64,000 nt of DNA from Rhizobium mesoamericanum STM3625. Lineage in GTDB: Bacteria; Pseudomonadota; Alphaproteobacteria; Rhizobiales; Rhizobiaceae. The number at the start of each line of letters is the position of its first letter. Positions within the stretch are counted from its first letter, which is position 1. The stretch spans positions 1,782,753 through 1,846,752 of the forward strand of contig NZ_HF536772.1 of assembly GCF_000312665.1 (NCBI RefSeq), read 5' to 3'. The translations under genes and the position numbers were made by a program. Of the stretch, positions 30,434-39,676 are shown piece by piece. The notes under the pieces are model-generated. The model worked only from the letters and a program-made list of their open reading frames with translations. It had not been told where the DNA came from and did no database searches.

Positions 30434-31164
30434 CTCGCGGGCCTGCAAATGCCGTCTTCCCACTGCTCGGCCATCGCCCGCGCTTTGCGCAAGTTCGCTT
30501 GGGACATGACATCCGCCGTTGCTCCCCAGCCGATCACTTGGCGCGCAAGTAGGAGTGTCTCAGGAAAGTGGGCACAGACCTGCTCGAAATCGTGAAGAAC
30601 GGCGAGGACCGTTCGCCCCTCGTGATGCCAGCCGGCGACGATCTCCAGAAGATCCCTTGTCGTGCCACCGTCGATGGCCGTGAACGGCTCGTCGAGAAGG
30701 ATGACGCCCGCATCCTGTAGGAGCAGCCGTGCAAAGAGTACGCGCTGAAACTGCCCGGCCGACAGCGATCCGATGCCGCGTCGATCAAAGCCTTCCAGGC
30801 CCACTTTGGCGAGTGCGTCGCGCGCTTTCTGCAGCTCCGCCGAGGTGACCTGTGCGAAGGCTCGTGCCTGTCGCCAGGATCCCAGCAGAACCGTGTCGAG
30901 CACCGAGATCGGGAAACGGCGGTTGATATCGGCGGCCTGCGGCAGATATCCGAAATCCGTCGCCTTCAGTCGGTGCTTTATCGCGCCGGAGGAGGGACGG
31001 AGTTCCCCGATGATCGTCTTCAGCAGGCTGGACTTGCCGGCGCCGTTTGGACCGGCGATTGCTGTAAGGCTTCCGGCCGCAATGATGCCGGAAACGTGAT
31101 GCACGGCCGGATGTCGCTGATAGCCGACCGTCAGGTCTTCAAGCTCGATCGCAATGGCGCTCAT
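30430..31164 (-). CDS. aztA: Zinc ABC transporter ATP-binding protein
   Basis: Cytoplasmic ATPase of the importer, 244 residues. Walker A is GPNGAGKSS, the signature is LSAGQFQRV, Walker B is GVILLDEPFTAID and the H-loop is AVLHDF. The signature Gly is replaced by Ala (LSAGQ for LSGGQ), which occurs in functional ABC proteins. The ATG at 31164 begins the conserved domain. The operon promoter likely lies with the palindromes at 31301-31330. Confidence 0.9.
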   Translation of the reverse strand: MSAIAIELEDLTVGYQRHPAVHHVSGIIAAGSLTAIAGPNGAGKSSLLKTIIGELRPSSGAIKHRLKATDFGYLPQAADINRRFPISVLDTVLLGSWRQARAFAQVTSAELQKARDALAKVGLEGFDRRGIGSLSAGQFQRVLFARLLLQDAGVILLDEPFTAIDGGTTRDLLEIVAGWHHEGRTVLAVLHDFEQVCAHFPETLLLARQVIGWGATADVMSQANLRKARAMAEQWEDGICRPAR

Positions 31165-31300
31165 GGCATTAGCGTCGCCCAATGGATTGCTGCCCATAGT
31201 GGGATGGCAATCAATGCGACGCAGAAAACCCGACAGCCAGCAGAACGCGCCATCAGGCTAGAAGGTTGAAACTTCGAAAAATCCACTATCGACACCAAAT

Positions 31301-31330
31301 GTAATAACATTACGAGTTATGTTATAACAA
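31301..31330. promoter_or_regulatory. Candidate Zur operator: two adjacent AT-rich palindromes
   Basis: GTAATAACATTAC (31301-31313) is a 13-bp dyad with 5-bp arms; TGTTATAACA (31320-31329) is a perfect 10-bp palindrome. Both resemble the ATGTTATAACAT-like Zur boxes of alphaproteobacteria. They lie about 140 bp upstream of the aztA start, consistent with zinc repression of aztABC. The match to Zur is from memory of the consensus, not a search. Confidence 0.6.
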
Positions 31331-31371
31331 ATGAGGTGAAAATGTGGCGCTGCGGACTTAAACGTGGAAAC

Positions 31372-31397
31372 AAAAAAAGCGGCCGCACGGGCCGCTT
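31372..31397 (-). terminator. Intrinsic terminator of the peroxiredoxin gene
   Basis: Read on the minus strand: stem AGCGGCC / GGCCGCT with a 5-nt loop followed by seven T, 25 bp beyond the peroxiredoxin stop. Confidence 0.85.
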
Positions 31398-31421
31398 CAG
31401 ATGCTCAAGAGGCGTGAAGCC

Positions 31422-31907
31422 TTAAAGCAGTTCCAGCATCCTGGCTGCACCGGAAACCGTGGCCTGCCCCGGGTTTTCTTCGACGTTCAGCGATTTCACG
31501 ACGCCGTCCTCGATCAGCATCGAGTAGCGCTTCGAGCGGACGCCGAGACCGCCGGCCGATAGGTCGACGTCGAGACCGAGCGCTTTGGTGAAGCTCGCGT
31601 CCCAATCTGCGAGGAAGTGAATCTTGCCCATGCCGCCTGAGGACTGAGCCCAGGCGCCCATCACATGCCAATCGTTGACGGCGACAACGGCAATATCGTC
31701 GACGCCCTTGGAAAGTATCGAGTCCCGGTTTTCGAGATAACCCGGTAGATGGTTCAGCGAGCAGGTGGGCGTGAACGCACCAGGGACCGCAAAGAGGACG
31801 ACGCGCTTTCCATTGAAAAGCTGGTCTGTCGAAATTTCGACCGGGCCATCCGCCGTCTTTTCCTTGAAGTTAGCCGCAGGAAGCTTGTCTCCGATTGCGA
31901 TGGTCAT
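31422..31907 (-). CDS. Peroxiredoxin (Prx5/AhpE-type, thioredoxin fold)
   Basis: Reduces hydroperoxides. 161 residues. The peroxidatic cysteine is Cys49 in VPGAFTPTCS. No second conserved cysteine is visible, so glutathione/glutaredoxin or thioredoxin would resolve it. MGAWAQSSGG and RYSMLIEDGVV are Prx5 motifs. It lies 63 bp downstream of a DsbD-alpha-like gene on the same strand. Confidence 0.92.
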   Translation of the reverse strand: MTIAIGDKLPAANFKEKTADGPVEISTDQLFNGKRVVLFAVPGAFTPTCSLNHLPGYLENRDSILSKGVDDIAVVAVNDWHVMGAWAQSSGGMGKIHFLADWDASFTKALGLDVDLSAGGLGVRSKRYSMLIEDGVVKSLNVEENPGQATVSGAARMLELL

Positions 31908-31970
31908 GGGGGTCTCCTTGTCATGTGTGGCGGCACAAATGCCTTGTTTTGGCGCGACTATAGAACGCGA

Positions 31971-32804
31971 TTACTCAAAGGCAAGCGGGGTCTCGATGGC
32001 GCGTGAACCATCGATGACGAGTGCACTCCAGATCTTCCCGTGGATGTCGTATGCCTTCGGCAGCTTGCCTATGGACAGTGTTGTTGTGAATTTGTTGCCG
32101 TCGCGATGGGTTGCGATTTGCTTGGTAAAGACGTGCCCGCTCGGCCCAGCCACGATCACCTCGGGCGCGCGCTCGCCGCTCTCGGGCAGGGTAATGCTGA
32201 GAAAGAGCTCCTTCATGTCGGTCGACAGCGTGTGATGGTCCACATTGAATTCGGAGGAGGGGGCTTCCGGCAAAGCTGCTTCGGCGTCCCTCAGAATTGC
32301 CTCCTCGGCCGGGCGCGACTGGGCCGACCGTTCAAAGATCAGCGATAGCTCTGTCTGAAAGGGGATGCAGATTTCCTTGCAGATGCCGATGAAGGCATTT
32401 GCCTTCAGCTCACGAAGTGCCGGCTCTTTCGCCGTCAACTGCAGCGGGAGGGTCACCGACGAGTCGTAGGCGACCTCATCCACTTTGTCGCCGACGATGT
32501 GCTTCGGGATCGGAAAGCTCATCTTGTCGAGTGAAACCCCTTTGGAGAAGCTAATCTGAGGCGGGATGCCGCTACTGCCGGGCTCACGCCAATAGGTGAT
32601 CCAGCCCGGCTTCGGCTCGATCTGCAGGCCTGCGCGGATATTCCCGCTTGGGTCGGGCGGAAGAGCGACCAGCCGCATGCGGCCGCCCTCATTGTCCGCC
32701 CAGGTGCTCATCTCCGCTCGGGCCGACTGGGGGAGATGCAGTATGACCATGAGGAGGCACGCGGCGGACCAGACTGGGCGAACTTTGAGTGAAATAGTCT
32801 TCAT
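31971..32804 (-). CDS. Stand-alone DsbD N-terminal (alpha) domain protein
   Basis: 277 residues with a signal peptide (about 1-30). The rest resembles the periplasmic alpha domain of the thiol reductase DsbD: GWITYWREPGSSGIPP, and the paired cysteines in GICKEICIPF that would carry the disulfide. The membrane and C-terminal thioredoxin domains of full DsbD are absent. It probably receives or passes electrons in the periplasm, possibly with a CcdA/ScsB-type partner elsewhere. The peroxiredoxin gene follows. Confidence 0.82.
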   Translation of the reverse strand: MKTISLKVRPVWSAACLLMVILHLPQSARAEMSTWADNEGGRMRLVALPPDPSGNIRAGLQIEPKPGWITYWREPGSSGIPPQISFSKGVSLDKMSFPIPKHIVGDKVDEVAYDSSVTLPLQLTAKEPALRELKANAFIGICKEICIPFQTELSLIFERSAQSRPAEEAILRDAEAALPEAPSSEFNVDHHTLSTDMKELFLSITLPESGERAPEVIVAGPSGHVFTKQIATHRDGNKFTTTLSIGKLPKAYDIHGKIWSALVIDGSRAIETPLAFE

Positions 32805-32940
32805 GGATCAACCATTTATTGAAAATCCTCATGCTCGGCTAGAACTCGCCATCATTTAAGTTTTCATTTTCAGTTGATTGATCTGTGACATTGGCTCATG
32901 CTCGTGGTGTCGGGGCCTCGTGCGGTCTGGCAGAGGAGGA

Positions 32941-33549
32941 ATGATGTCCTTGGCGACCCTGAAAAATAAAAGAGAGCGCGGCTTCTTCGATGGCCAGTTT
33001 CTCATTGCCATGCCGGGCATGGAGGATCGCAACTTCGCCCGTACCGTGATCTATATCTGCGCGCATTCGGATGCCGGCGCGATGGGGTTCGTGATCAACC
33101 GCCCCCAAAACCTGACCTTTACCGATGTTCTCCTGCACCTTGAAATGATCAAGGACGAGGAAGCCATCGTCCTTCCCCCCCATGCGCGCGATTGTCCGAT
33201 CCAGACCGGCGGGCCGGTGGAAAGCGGCCGCGGCTTCGTCCTGCATTCCGATGACTATCTTTGCGATTCGAGCATCCCCGTCAGCGATGATATCTGCATG
33301 ACAGCGACGCTCGACATCATACGCGCGATTTTCAAAGGCAAAGGGCCCAAGCGGGCGACCATGTTGCTCGGTTACGCCGGCTGGGGCGCCGGTCAGCTGG
33401 AAGCCGAAGTTGGAAACAACGGCTGGCTCACATGCCCGGCCAACGAGGAACTGATCTTCGACCGCAGCCTCGACGACAAGTACGAGCGAGCGCTGGCCAC
33501 GATGGGCATCAATGCCGCCATGCTTTCGGCCGAAGCTGGCCACGCCTGA
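32941..33549 (+). CDS. YqgE/AlgH family protein (UPF0301)
   Basis: 202 residues. Family motifs: [30 protein letters not shown], the GGPVE strand and [11 protein letters not shown]. Function is unsettled. The start is ambiguous: GGAGGA abuts the ATG at 32941, leaving the second ATG at 32944 or a TTG at 32950 better spaced. It is divergent from the DsbD-alpha gene. Confidence 0.92.
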   Translation: MMSLATLKNKRERGFFDGQFLIAMPGMEDRNFARTVIYICAHSDAGAMGFVINRPQNLTFTDVLLHLEMIKDEEAIVLPPHARDCPIQTGGPVESGRGFVLHSDDYLCDSSIPVSDDICMTATLDIIRAIFKGKGPKRATMLLGYAGWGAGQLEAEVGNNGWLTCPANEELIFDRSLDDKYERALATMGINAAMLSAEAGHA

Positions 33550-33626
33550 TCCGCGGAACTATCTGCAAAAAAGTACGTTCTTTGCTGGCACGCGGCGACA
33601 AGGCCCAGTCAGGAGAAGAAAGTTTT

Positions 33627-33707
33627 ATGGAAGCACGACCGCAAATTGCCCTCCTGCATTTTGCGGGAGAGGTTTTTGATCTCGATCCCGAGGGAGGCGT
33701 GCGTTGA
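33627..33707 (+). CDS. Possible 26-residue leader peptide overlapping the metallopeptidase start
   Basis: An ATG at 33627 with AGGAG 11 bases upstream opens 26 codons (ending DLDPEGGVR) whose TGA overlaps the TTG start of the next gene. The arrangement would allow translational coupling. No family resemblance; could be chance. Confidence 0.3.
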   Translation: MEARPQIALLHFAGEVFDLDPEGGVR

Positions 33708-34783
33708 GGCTCTTTGTATGTGACAACTGCGACCAGGTTGTTCATTTCGATAATCGCCAGTGCGTCCGGTGCGGTCATCGCCTCGGCTTCCTGCCGAATA
33801 GTCTGCGCGTGCATGCCGTTCAGCATGAGGATGGCGATCTCTGGCAATACGTCGCTCAGCCGGATCTGGTGCGCTTCTGTGCCAATGCCGGTCTCGACAT
33901 CTGCAACTGGCTCGTGGAGGATGGTGACGCGGGTGAGTACTGTGTCGCCTGCCGGCACAACCGGCTCGTGCCCAATTCAGCGACGCAGGATGGCGTAGAA
34001 CGGTGGCGCCGCATCAGCCAGGCACAGCGGCACCTCTTCTACTCGCTCTTGCGTTGGCGGCTGCCGCACCCGGACCGCACGCAGGACCCTGTAGGCGGCC
34101 TTGTTTTCGACTTCCTCGAAGACACGGTCCAGGATGACGGCAGCGTCGTGCCGGCAATGACGGGACACGAGGAGGGCCTGATCGCAATCCGGGCTGCCGA
34201 GGCTGACGACCTCACGCGCGAACAGGCGCGTGCATCGATGAACGAACCTTACCGGACCCTACTCGGCCATTTCCGCCATGAGACCGGTCATTTCATGTGG
34301 AACCGGCTTGTTCGCGACAGGAACAACTACGATGGATTTCGGGCAGTGTTTGGCGATGAGCGCGAGGACTACAGCGAAGCCCTTGCAAGGTATTACGCAA
34401 ATGGCGCTCTGGCCGACTGGCGGGGGAGCTTCGTCAGCGCCTACGCCAGCGCGCATCCTTGGGAAGACTTCGCCGAATGCTTTGCCCACTATCTCCACAT
34501 CGTCGACACGTTGGAGACTGCGCGCGCCTTTGGCATCGCAATTGATCCCCGCGGTCACGAAGAGATGGCGGCCGAGGTGAACTTCGACCCTTACAGGGCA
34601 GCAAGTGCCGACCAGCTAGTCGACGAGTGGGTGCCACTCAGCGTTGCGATCAACGCGATACAGCGCAGCATGGGACAGCCCGATTCCTACCCCTTCGTAC
34701 TGTCAGCGCCGGTGGTCGCCAAGCTCGAATACATGCATCAGCTGATAGCGGGAGCCACTACGCCGCAGCAGGAAGCGGCATAG
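33704..34783 (+). CDS. Putative zinc-binding metallopeptidase (DUF2248/Peptidase_Mx-like)
   Basis: 359 residues. An N-terminal zinc-ribbon (CDNC and CVRC, residues 6-23) precedes a long domain holding the HExxH motif (FRHETGHFMW, about 192) and a downstream Glu (EDFAECFAHYLH) likely to be the third zinc ligand. The substrate is unknown. The start is TTG at 33704 behind GGGAGG, inside the end of a short upstream ORF. Confidence 0.82.
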   Translation: MRLFVCDNCDQVVHFDNRQCVRCGHRLGFLPNSLRVHAVQHEDGDLWQYVAQPDLVRFCANAGLDICNWLVEDGDAGEYCVACRHNRLVPNSATQDGVERWRRISQAQRHLFYSLLRWRLPHPDRTQDPVGGLVFDFLEDTVQDDGSVVPAMTGHEEGLIAIRAAEADDLTREQARASMNEPYRTLLGHFRHETGHFMWNRLVRDRNNYDGFRAVFGDEREDYSEALARYYANGALADWRGSFVSAYASAHPWEDFAECFAHYLHIVDTLETARAFGIAIDPRGHEEMAAEVNFDPYRAASADQLVDEWVPLSVAINAIQRSMGQPDSYPFVLSAPVVAKLEYMHQLIAGATTPQQEAA

Positions 34784-34800
34784 CTCGGCTCGCGGGTCGG

Positions 34801-37713
34801 TTAAGCGCGCTTCGTCAGGGGGAATCGTTCTTTCAACAACCGCAAGACGGACTCCGATGCCATCGGTGGCCCGAAGAGGTAGCTTTGCCCGAAGGTGCAG
34901 CCCATCTTGGCGAGCTCGATCGCATCCTCGTTGGACTCGATCCCTTCGGCGACCACCTTCATATCTAGTTCGCGCGCCATGGCGATCACCGAGCGGAGCA
35001 CGGTCGCCTTCTTGTCGCTGGTATCCCGCACCATCGTCTTGTCGAGCTTGATCGTGTCGAACGGGAAGCGTGTCAAATAGGCAAGCGACGAATAGCCGGT
35101 TCCAAAATCATCAAGCGCAAGGCCAAGACCCATTTCCCGCAGCTTCTCAAGCACGAGGCGTGCCTGCTCCGGATTCTCCATGACCATGGATTCCGTCAGC
35201 TCGAGCTTCAAACGCGAAGGATCGCAATGGGTCTTTGCTAGCACCGATCGGACGTCGTCGTAGAGTTCGTTGTTGAGGAGCTGGGCGCTCGAAAGGTTGA
35301 TCGAGACAAAGATCGGCAGTTCGCCGGTCTGATTCTCCCAGCCCATCAGGTCGTTTGTAGCCTGCTCCAGGGCAAAGAGGCCGAGCATGTCGATAATGTC
35401 GGATGTCTCGGCGATCGGGATGAACTCCGAAGGCGGAATGCTGCCGCGTTTCGGATGCTCCCATCGCATTAGGGCTTCGAAGCCGGCGATCTCTACATTC
35501 TCCAGCCCGGCGATCGGCTGGTAGACCATCGACAGTTCCTTGCGTTCGATGGCGCGGCGCAGGTCGGATTCGAGCTGCAGCCTGTCGGCGCCGAAATCGC
35601 GGAAGGCCGGCTGGAACGGCTCGACGCGATTGCCGCCGGCGCGCTTGGCACGGTACATCGCAAGTTCCGCATCGCTGAGCATGCCAGCGGCGCTTTCCTG
35701 CTGGTCGACGAAGGAGGCAAGCCCGATCGACGCCGTCAGGATGATCTCGCGATTGGCGAAGTTGATCGGCACCATGATCGCCTTGCTGATCGCATCGGCA
35801 AAATCGGCCACCTTCGTCGGATCGCGCTCGGAGGTCAGGATCAGACCGAACTGGTCGCCGGACAGGCGTGCCAGCGTATCCTGCGGTTTGAGCAGCCGGC
35901 GCAGGCGGCGAGTGAGCGCGATCAGGATGTTGTCGCCGGCAGCGATCCCGAGGGTGTCATTCACCAGCTTGTAGCGGTCGATATCGATCACCATCACCGT
36001 CGGGCGCAGCGTCTCGCCGCCGGGCGCCAACGCAAGCACGGCCTGCAGGCGGTCAAGGAACAGCTGGCGGTTCGGCAAACCGGTCAGGTTGTCGTGCAGA
36101 GCGTCGTGCAGCAGCCGTTCGACCGAATTTTTCTGTTCGGTGACATCGACGATCGTGCCGACGCAGCGAATGATCTCGCCGTTCGACCCAAGCACCGGCC
36201 GGGCGCGGATGAGGAGCCAGTGGAAATGACCGTCTTCGGCGCGGATGCGGAACTCGTGGTTTAGTCGGCCGCGGCGATGTTCGAGCAGCACGTCGAGCGT
36301 CGCCCGGAAGCGGTCGCGATCGTCGGGATGGAGCCGCGGCAGCCAGTTGCGGGCGGCGCCATGCATCGTGCCGAGCGGAAGGCCGAGTTTAGCGGATACA
36401 TCCGGGATCGTAACCACGCGGTCGCGTGCCACATCCCAGTCCCAGACCATGTCGCCCGAGCCCGTCAGCGCTAGGGATTGCCGTTCGAGATCGGAAAACA
36501 GCCCCTGCTGGAACGCGCCGCCGGCAAAGGCGTGCTGCATGACAGTAAAGCCGATCAGCAGGACAATGAGAACGAGGCCGCCGCCGAGCGCCGGCTGGAT
36601 GATGTCGTTGTCGAGCCGGCCGGTGATTGTCATCCAAGCTCCGAAAATCCAGACGAGGATCAGAGCCCAGGCCGGGACCAGCAGAATGGCGCGGTCGTAG
36701 CGGTTGAAGCCGAGATAGACAATCAGCAGGAGACCCATCGTCGCGGTCAGCGCAAAGGACAGGCGCGCGATGCCGGCGGCGATTGCGGGATCGTAAATCG
36801 CGACGCCGAAGAGCAACGCTAGACCGAGCACCCAGGCGAGCGTCAGGTAGCCGAGGTGCGTGTGCCATCGGTTGAGATTGAGGTAAGTGAACAGGAAGAT
36901 GACAAAGCTGGAGGCGAGCGCGACTTCCGCACAGGCGCGCCATATTCGCTGGTCGGTCGAGGCTATGCTGATCAGCTTGCCGAGAAACCCGAAGTCGACA
37001 CAAATGTAGCCCAGCACCGCCCATGCGAGAGCTGCCGTCGCCGGCAGCATCGACGTTCCCTTAACCACGAAAAGGATCGTCAGGAACACCGCAAGCAGGC
37101 CGGCAATGCCGAGCACGATACCGCGGTAGAGCGTAAACGCGTTGATCGTATCCTTGTACGCGTTCGGTTCCCAGAGATAGATCTGTGGCAGCTCCGGCGT
37201 CGTCAATTCCGCCACGAATGTAATCACCGCACCTGGGTTGAGCGTGATGCGAAACACATCGGCCTCGTCGCTCGGCTGGCGGTCGAGCGCAAAGCCCTCG
37301 CTGGGAGTGATGGCAATGATGCGCTGCGAGCCGAGGTCCGGCCAGAACAGCTTGGAATTTACCAGGCGGAAATGGGGAGCCACGATCACGCGCTCGAGCT
37401 GCTCGTCGGAGACGTTGGCAAGCGCAAAGACCGCCCAGTCGCCCTGGTGGTTGTCTGAACTGGCACGTACCTCAATGCGGCGGCGGATACCATCGGCACC
37501 GGCAGCTGTGGAGACCTGGAACGCTTCCCCTTGATTGGCGTAGATTTCCGTGGTGGCAGTCAGATCGAGTGCGGTATCGTCTCGGGAGATCTTGACCGGT
37601 TCAGCTGCTTGAACATGACCCGCCGCTAGCATGAAGGCCGACAGCAAGAGAGCTGCGATCACCGCGATCAATCGTCCGGCCGGTGATGAGAGCAGCATGC
37701 GATTGTTTGTCAT
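34801..37713 (-). CDS. Membrane c-di-GMP phosphodiesterase with degenerate GGDEF (7TM, PAS, GGDEF, EAL)
   Basis: 970 residues: signal peptide (about 1-36), periplasmic domain (about 37-190), seven or so transmembrane helices (about 193-395), a PAS domain (about 415-530), GGDEF (about 535-700) and EAL (about 715-965). The cyclase motif is SGDQF (618-622) instead of GGDEF, so cyclase activity is probably lost and the domain may sense GTP. The EAL side keeps EAL (746-748), ELTES, DDFGTGYSS, KLDK and EGIES, so hydrolysis of c-di-GMP is likely. Its ATG overlaps the RimJ-like gene stop (ATGA). Confidence 0.93.
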   Translation of the reverse strand: MTNNRMLLSSPAGRLIAVIAALLLSAFMLAAGHVQAAEPVKISRDDTALDLTATTEIYANQGEAFQVSTAAGADGIRRRIEVRASSDNHQGDWAVFALANVSDEQLERVIVAPHFRLVNSKLFWPDLGSQRIIAITPSEGFALDRQPSDEADVFRITLNPGAVITFVAELTTPELPQIYLWEPNAYKDTINAFTLYRGIVLGIAGLLAVFLTILFVVKGTSMLPATAALAWAVLGYICVDFGFLGKLISIASTDQRIWRACAEVALASSFVIFLFTYLNLNRWHTHLGYLTLAWVLGLALLFGVAIYDPAIAAGIARLSFALTATMGLLLIVYLGFNRYDRAILLVPAWALILVWIFGAWMTITGRLDNDIIQPALGGGLVLIVLLIGFTVMQHAFAGGAFQQGLFSDLERQSLALTGSGDMVWDWDVARDRVVTIPDVSAKLGLPLGTMHGAARNWLPRLHPDDRDRFRATLDVLLEHRRGRLNHEFRIRAEDGHFHWLLIRARPVLGSNGEIIRCVGTIVDVTEQKNSVERLLHDALHDNLTGLPNRQLFLDRLQAVLALAPGGETLRPTVMVIDIDRYKLVNDTLGIAAGDNILIALTRRLRRLLKPQDTLARLSGDQFGLILTSERDPTKVADFADAISKAIMVPINFANREIILTASIGLASFVDQQESAAGMLSDAELAMYRAKRAGGNRVEPFQPAFRDFGADRLQLESDLRRAIERKELSMVYQPIAGLENVEIAGFEALMRWEHPKRGSIPPSEFIPIAETSDIIDMLGLFALEQATNDLMGWENQTGELPIFVSINLSSAQLLNNELYDDVRSVLAKTHCDPSRLKLELTESMVMENPEQARLVLEKLREMGLGLALDDFGTGYSSLAYLTRFPFDTIKLDKTMVRDTSDKKATVLRSVIAMARELDMKVVAEGIESNEDAIELAKMGCTFGQSYLFGPPMASESVLRLLKERFPLTKRA

Positions 37714-38324
37714 CGGCTATCGGTTGTCCTGCCTTTATCCGTGTCGGTGGCGAGCAGTGAGAACATCACATGGTCGTGCCACTGACCGTTGATTTTCAAG
37801 TATCCGCGCAGATAGCCTTCCCGCTGAAACCCGGCTTTTTCAAGCAGGCGGATGCTCCGAGCATTGTCTGGAATACAGGCTGCTTCGATACGGTGCAACT
37901 CAAGCCCTGCGAAGATGTAGGGTATAACCAATTGAAGTGCGGCGAACATATGGCCCTGGCCGGCATATGCCTCGCCCATCCAATAGCCGATCATGCAGCT
38001 CTGTGCCGCTCCGCGCCTGATATAGCCGATCGTGATACCGCCGAGCAGGGTCGCGTTCTTTTTGTGAAACAGGAACAGCGGAATGGCCTGGCCGGAGGCA
38101 TATTCCTGCTTGCCCCGGATGACGCGGGCGCGATAGGCGCCCTCCGTCAGCTCATCGCGGCGCCACGTCGGCTCCCAGGGTTCCAGAAACTGCCGGCTGG
38201 CCGCCCGCAGCTTGTGCCACTGGTTGAAATCCTGGTAGCGCGGCAGGCGCATCACATAGTGCTCGTTCTCGAGCTCCACCGAATCCGGCTGTCGCGACAG
38301 GAACCGAAAAACCGATTTTGGCAT
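37710..38324 (-). CDS. RimJ/RimL-type GNAT N-acetyltransferase
   Basis: 204 residues. GNAT features: GYWMGEAYAGQGHMFAALQ (acetyl-CoA loop), FAGLELHRIEAACIPDNARS and LLEKAGFQREGYLRGYLKI, the RimJ/RimL signature for acetylating protein N-termini. The target is not known. It lies 27 bp after the M16 peptidase gene and overlaps the EAL gene, so it sits in a thrC-M16-GNAT-EAL run. Confidence 0.9.
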   Translation of the reverse strand: MPKSVFRFLSRQPDSVELENEHYVMRLPRYQDFNQWHKLRAASRQFLEPWEPTWRRDELTEGAYRARVIRGKQEYASGQAIPLFLFHKKNATLLGGITIGYIRRGAAQSCMIGYWMGEAYAGQGHMFAALQLVIPYIFAGLELHRIEAACIPDNARSIRLLEKAGFQREGYLRGYLKINGQWHDHVMFSLLATDTDKGRTTDSR

Positions 38325-38351
38325 CGATCACCCCCGGCAGATGGACGTGGA

Positions 38352-39650
38352 CTAGACGAGGGCTTGCTTGCCCTGAGGAGCGGGTGAGGAAAGAGACGCC
38401 GCGATGTCCTCCATCGGTGCCAGATGTTCGAGCGGACCGATGGCCGAGAGCGTCGGCACTGTGTCGAAGAACAGGCGTCCAGCAAGATCGGTCAGCCGCT
38501 CCACTGTGATGCCCTCGAGCCGTTCCATCATCTCCTGATTGGAGATGGGGCGGCCATAGAGCATCATCTGCCTTGCGATCTGGCCAGCACGGGCTGCAGG
38601 GCTTTCCTGGCCCATCAGCAGTTGCGCGCGGATCTGGGCGCGGGCGCGTTCGATTTCCTTTTGCTCGATCGTCGCCGCCGACTTGTGCAGTTCATCGATG
38701 ATGACGGGCACCAGTTCCGGTAGGTTCTCGCCGCCGGTGGCGGCGTGGATGCCAAAGATGCCGGTATCGGAAAAGCCCCAGTGGAAGGCATAAATGGAAT
38801 AACAGAGGCCTCGGATTTCACGCACTTCCTGGAACAGGCGGGACGACATGCCGCCGCCGAGTATGTTGGCGAGAATCTGCGAACAGTAGAAATCGCGGGC
38901 GTGATAAGCCTTGCCTTCGAAACCGAGCAGGATCTGCGCGTCCATAAGGTCGCGCGTTTCACGGATGTTGCCGCCTATGTACTTGGCAGCTTCCATAACC
39001 GGCGTTGCCGATGGAGAGGTGGGCAGGCTCGCGAAGCGCTGCTCGACCATGCGAACGAACTCGTCGTGCTGCACGGCGCCGGTCGCAACGACAAACATCC
39101 GATCGGTCGTGTAATTGCGGCTGAGATAGGCGCGGATCTGCTGTGGCGTGAACGACACCACGGTTTGCGGCGTCCCGAGGATCGCCCGGCCGAGGGTTTG
39201 ATCGCGATAGGCAGTTTCGGAAAACTTGTCGAAAACGACATCGTCAGGCGTATCGTTTGCGGCGTTGATTTCCTGCAGGATGACTTGTTTTTCGCGCTCG
39301 AGTTCTTCCTCCTCGAAGGCCGATTCAGTGAGGATATCGGCCAGGATATCGACGGCGAGTGGCACGTGATCCCTCAGGACGCGGGCATAGTAGGAGGTCG
39401 TTTCCGTGGAGGTCGCGGCATTTACCTCGCCGCCGACATCCTCGATCTCCTCGGCGATTTCGCGTGCGCTGCGGCGCGCCGTGCCCTTAAAGGCCATGTG
39501 CTCGAGCAGGTGCGCGATGCCATGCTCGTCTTCCGTCTCGTTGCGCGACCCCGATTTGATCCAAACTCCCAGCGCAACGCTTTCCAGATGCGGCATGGTC
39601 TGTGTGACTACTGTCAGCCCGGATTTGAGCCGGGTGCACTCAACTGTCAT
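38352..39650 (-). CDS. M16 family zinc peptidase (mitochondrial processing peptidase-like)
   Basis: 432 residues. The inverted zinc motif HLLEH (His47, Glu50, His51) in GIAHLLEHMAFKGT, with the distal Glu in EREKQVILQEI, marks the active beta-MPP-type subunit. The glycine-rich loop region ILGGGMSSRLFQEVRE is intact. Rhizobial homologues are close relatives of mitochondrial processing peptidase; substrates are uncertain. It lies 26 bp downstream of thrC, a conserved pair. Confidence 0.94.
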   Translation of the reverse strand: MTVECTRLKSGLTVVTQTMPHLESVALGVWIKSGSRNETEDEHGIAHLLEHMAFKGTARRSAREIAEEIEDVGGEVNAATSTETTSYYARVLRDHVPLAVDILADILTESAFEEEELEREKQVILQEINAANDTPDDVVFDKFSETAYRDQTLGRAILGTPQTVVSFTPQQIRAYLSRNYTTDRMFVVATGAVQHDEFVRMVEQRFASLPTSPSATPVMEAAKYIGGNIRETRDLMDAQILLGFEGKAYHARDFYCSQILANILGGGMSSRLFQEVREIRGLCYSIYAFHWGFSDTGIFGIHAATGGENLPELVPVIIDELHKSAATIEQKEIERARAQIRAQLLMGQESPAARAGQIARQMMLYGRPISNQEMMERLEGITVERLTDLAGRLFFDTVPTLSAIGPLEHLAPMEDIAASLSSPAPQGKQALV

Positions 39651-39676
39651 TGGCTATCTTTCTGCGCCTGCGTTAC

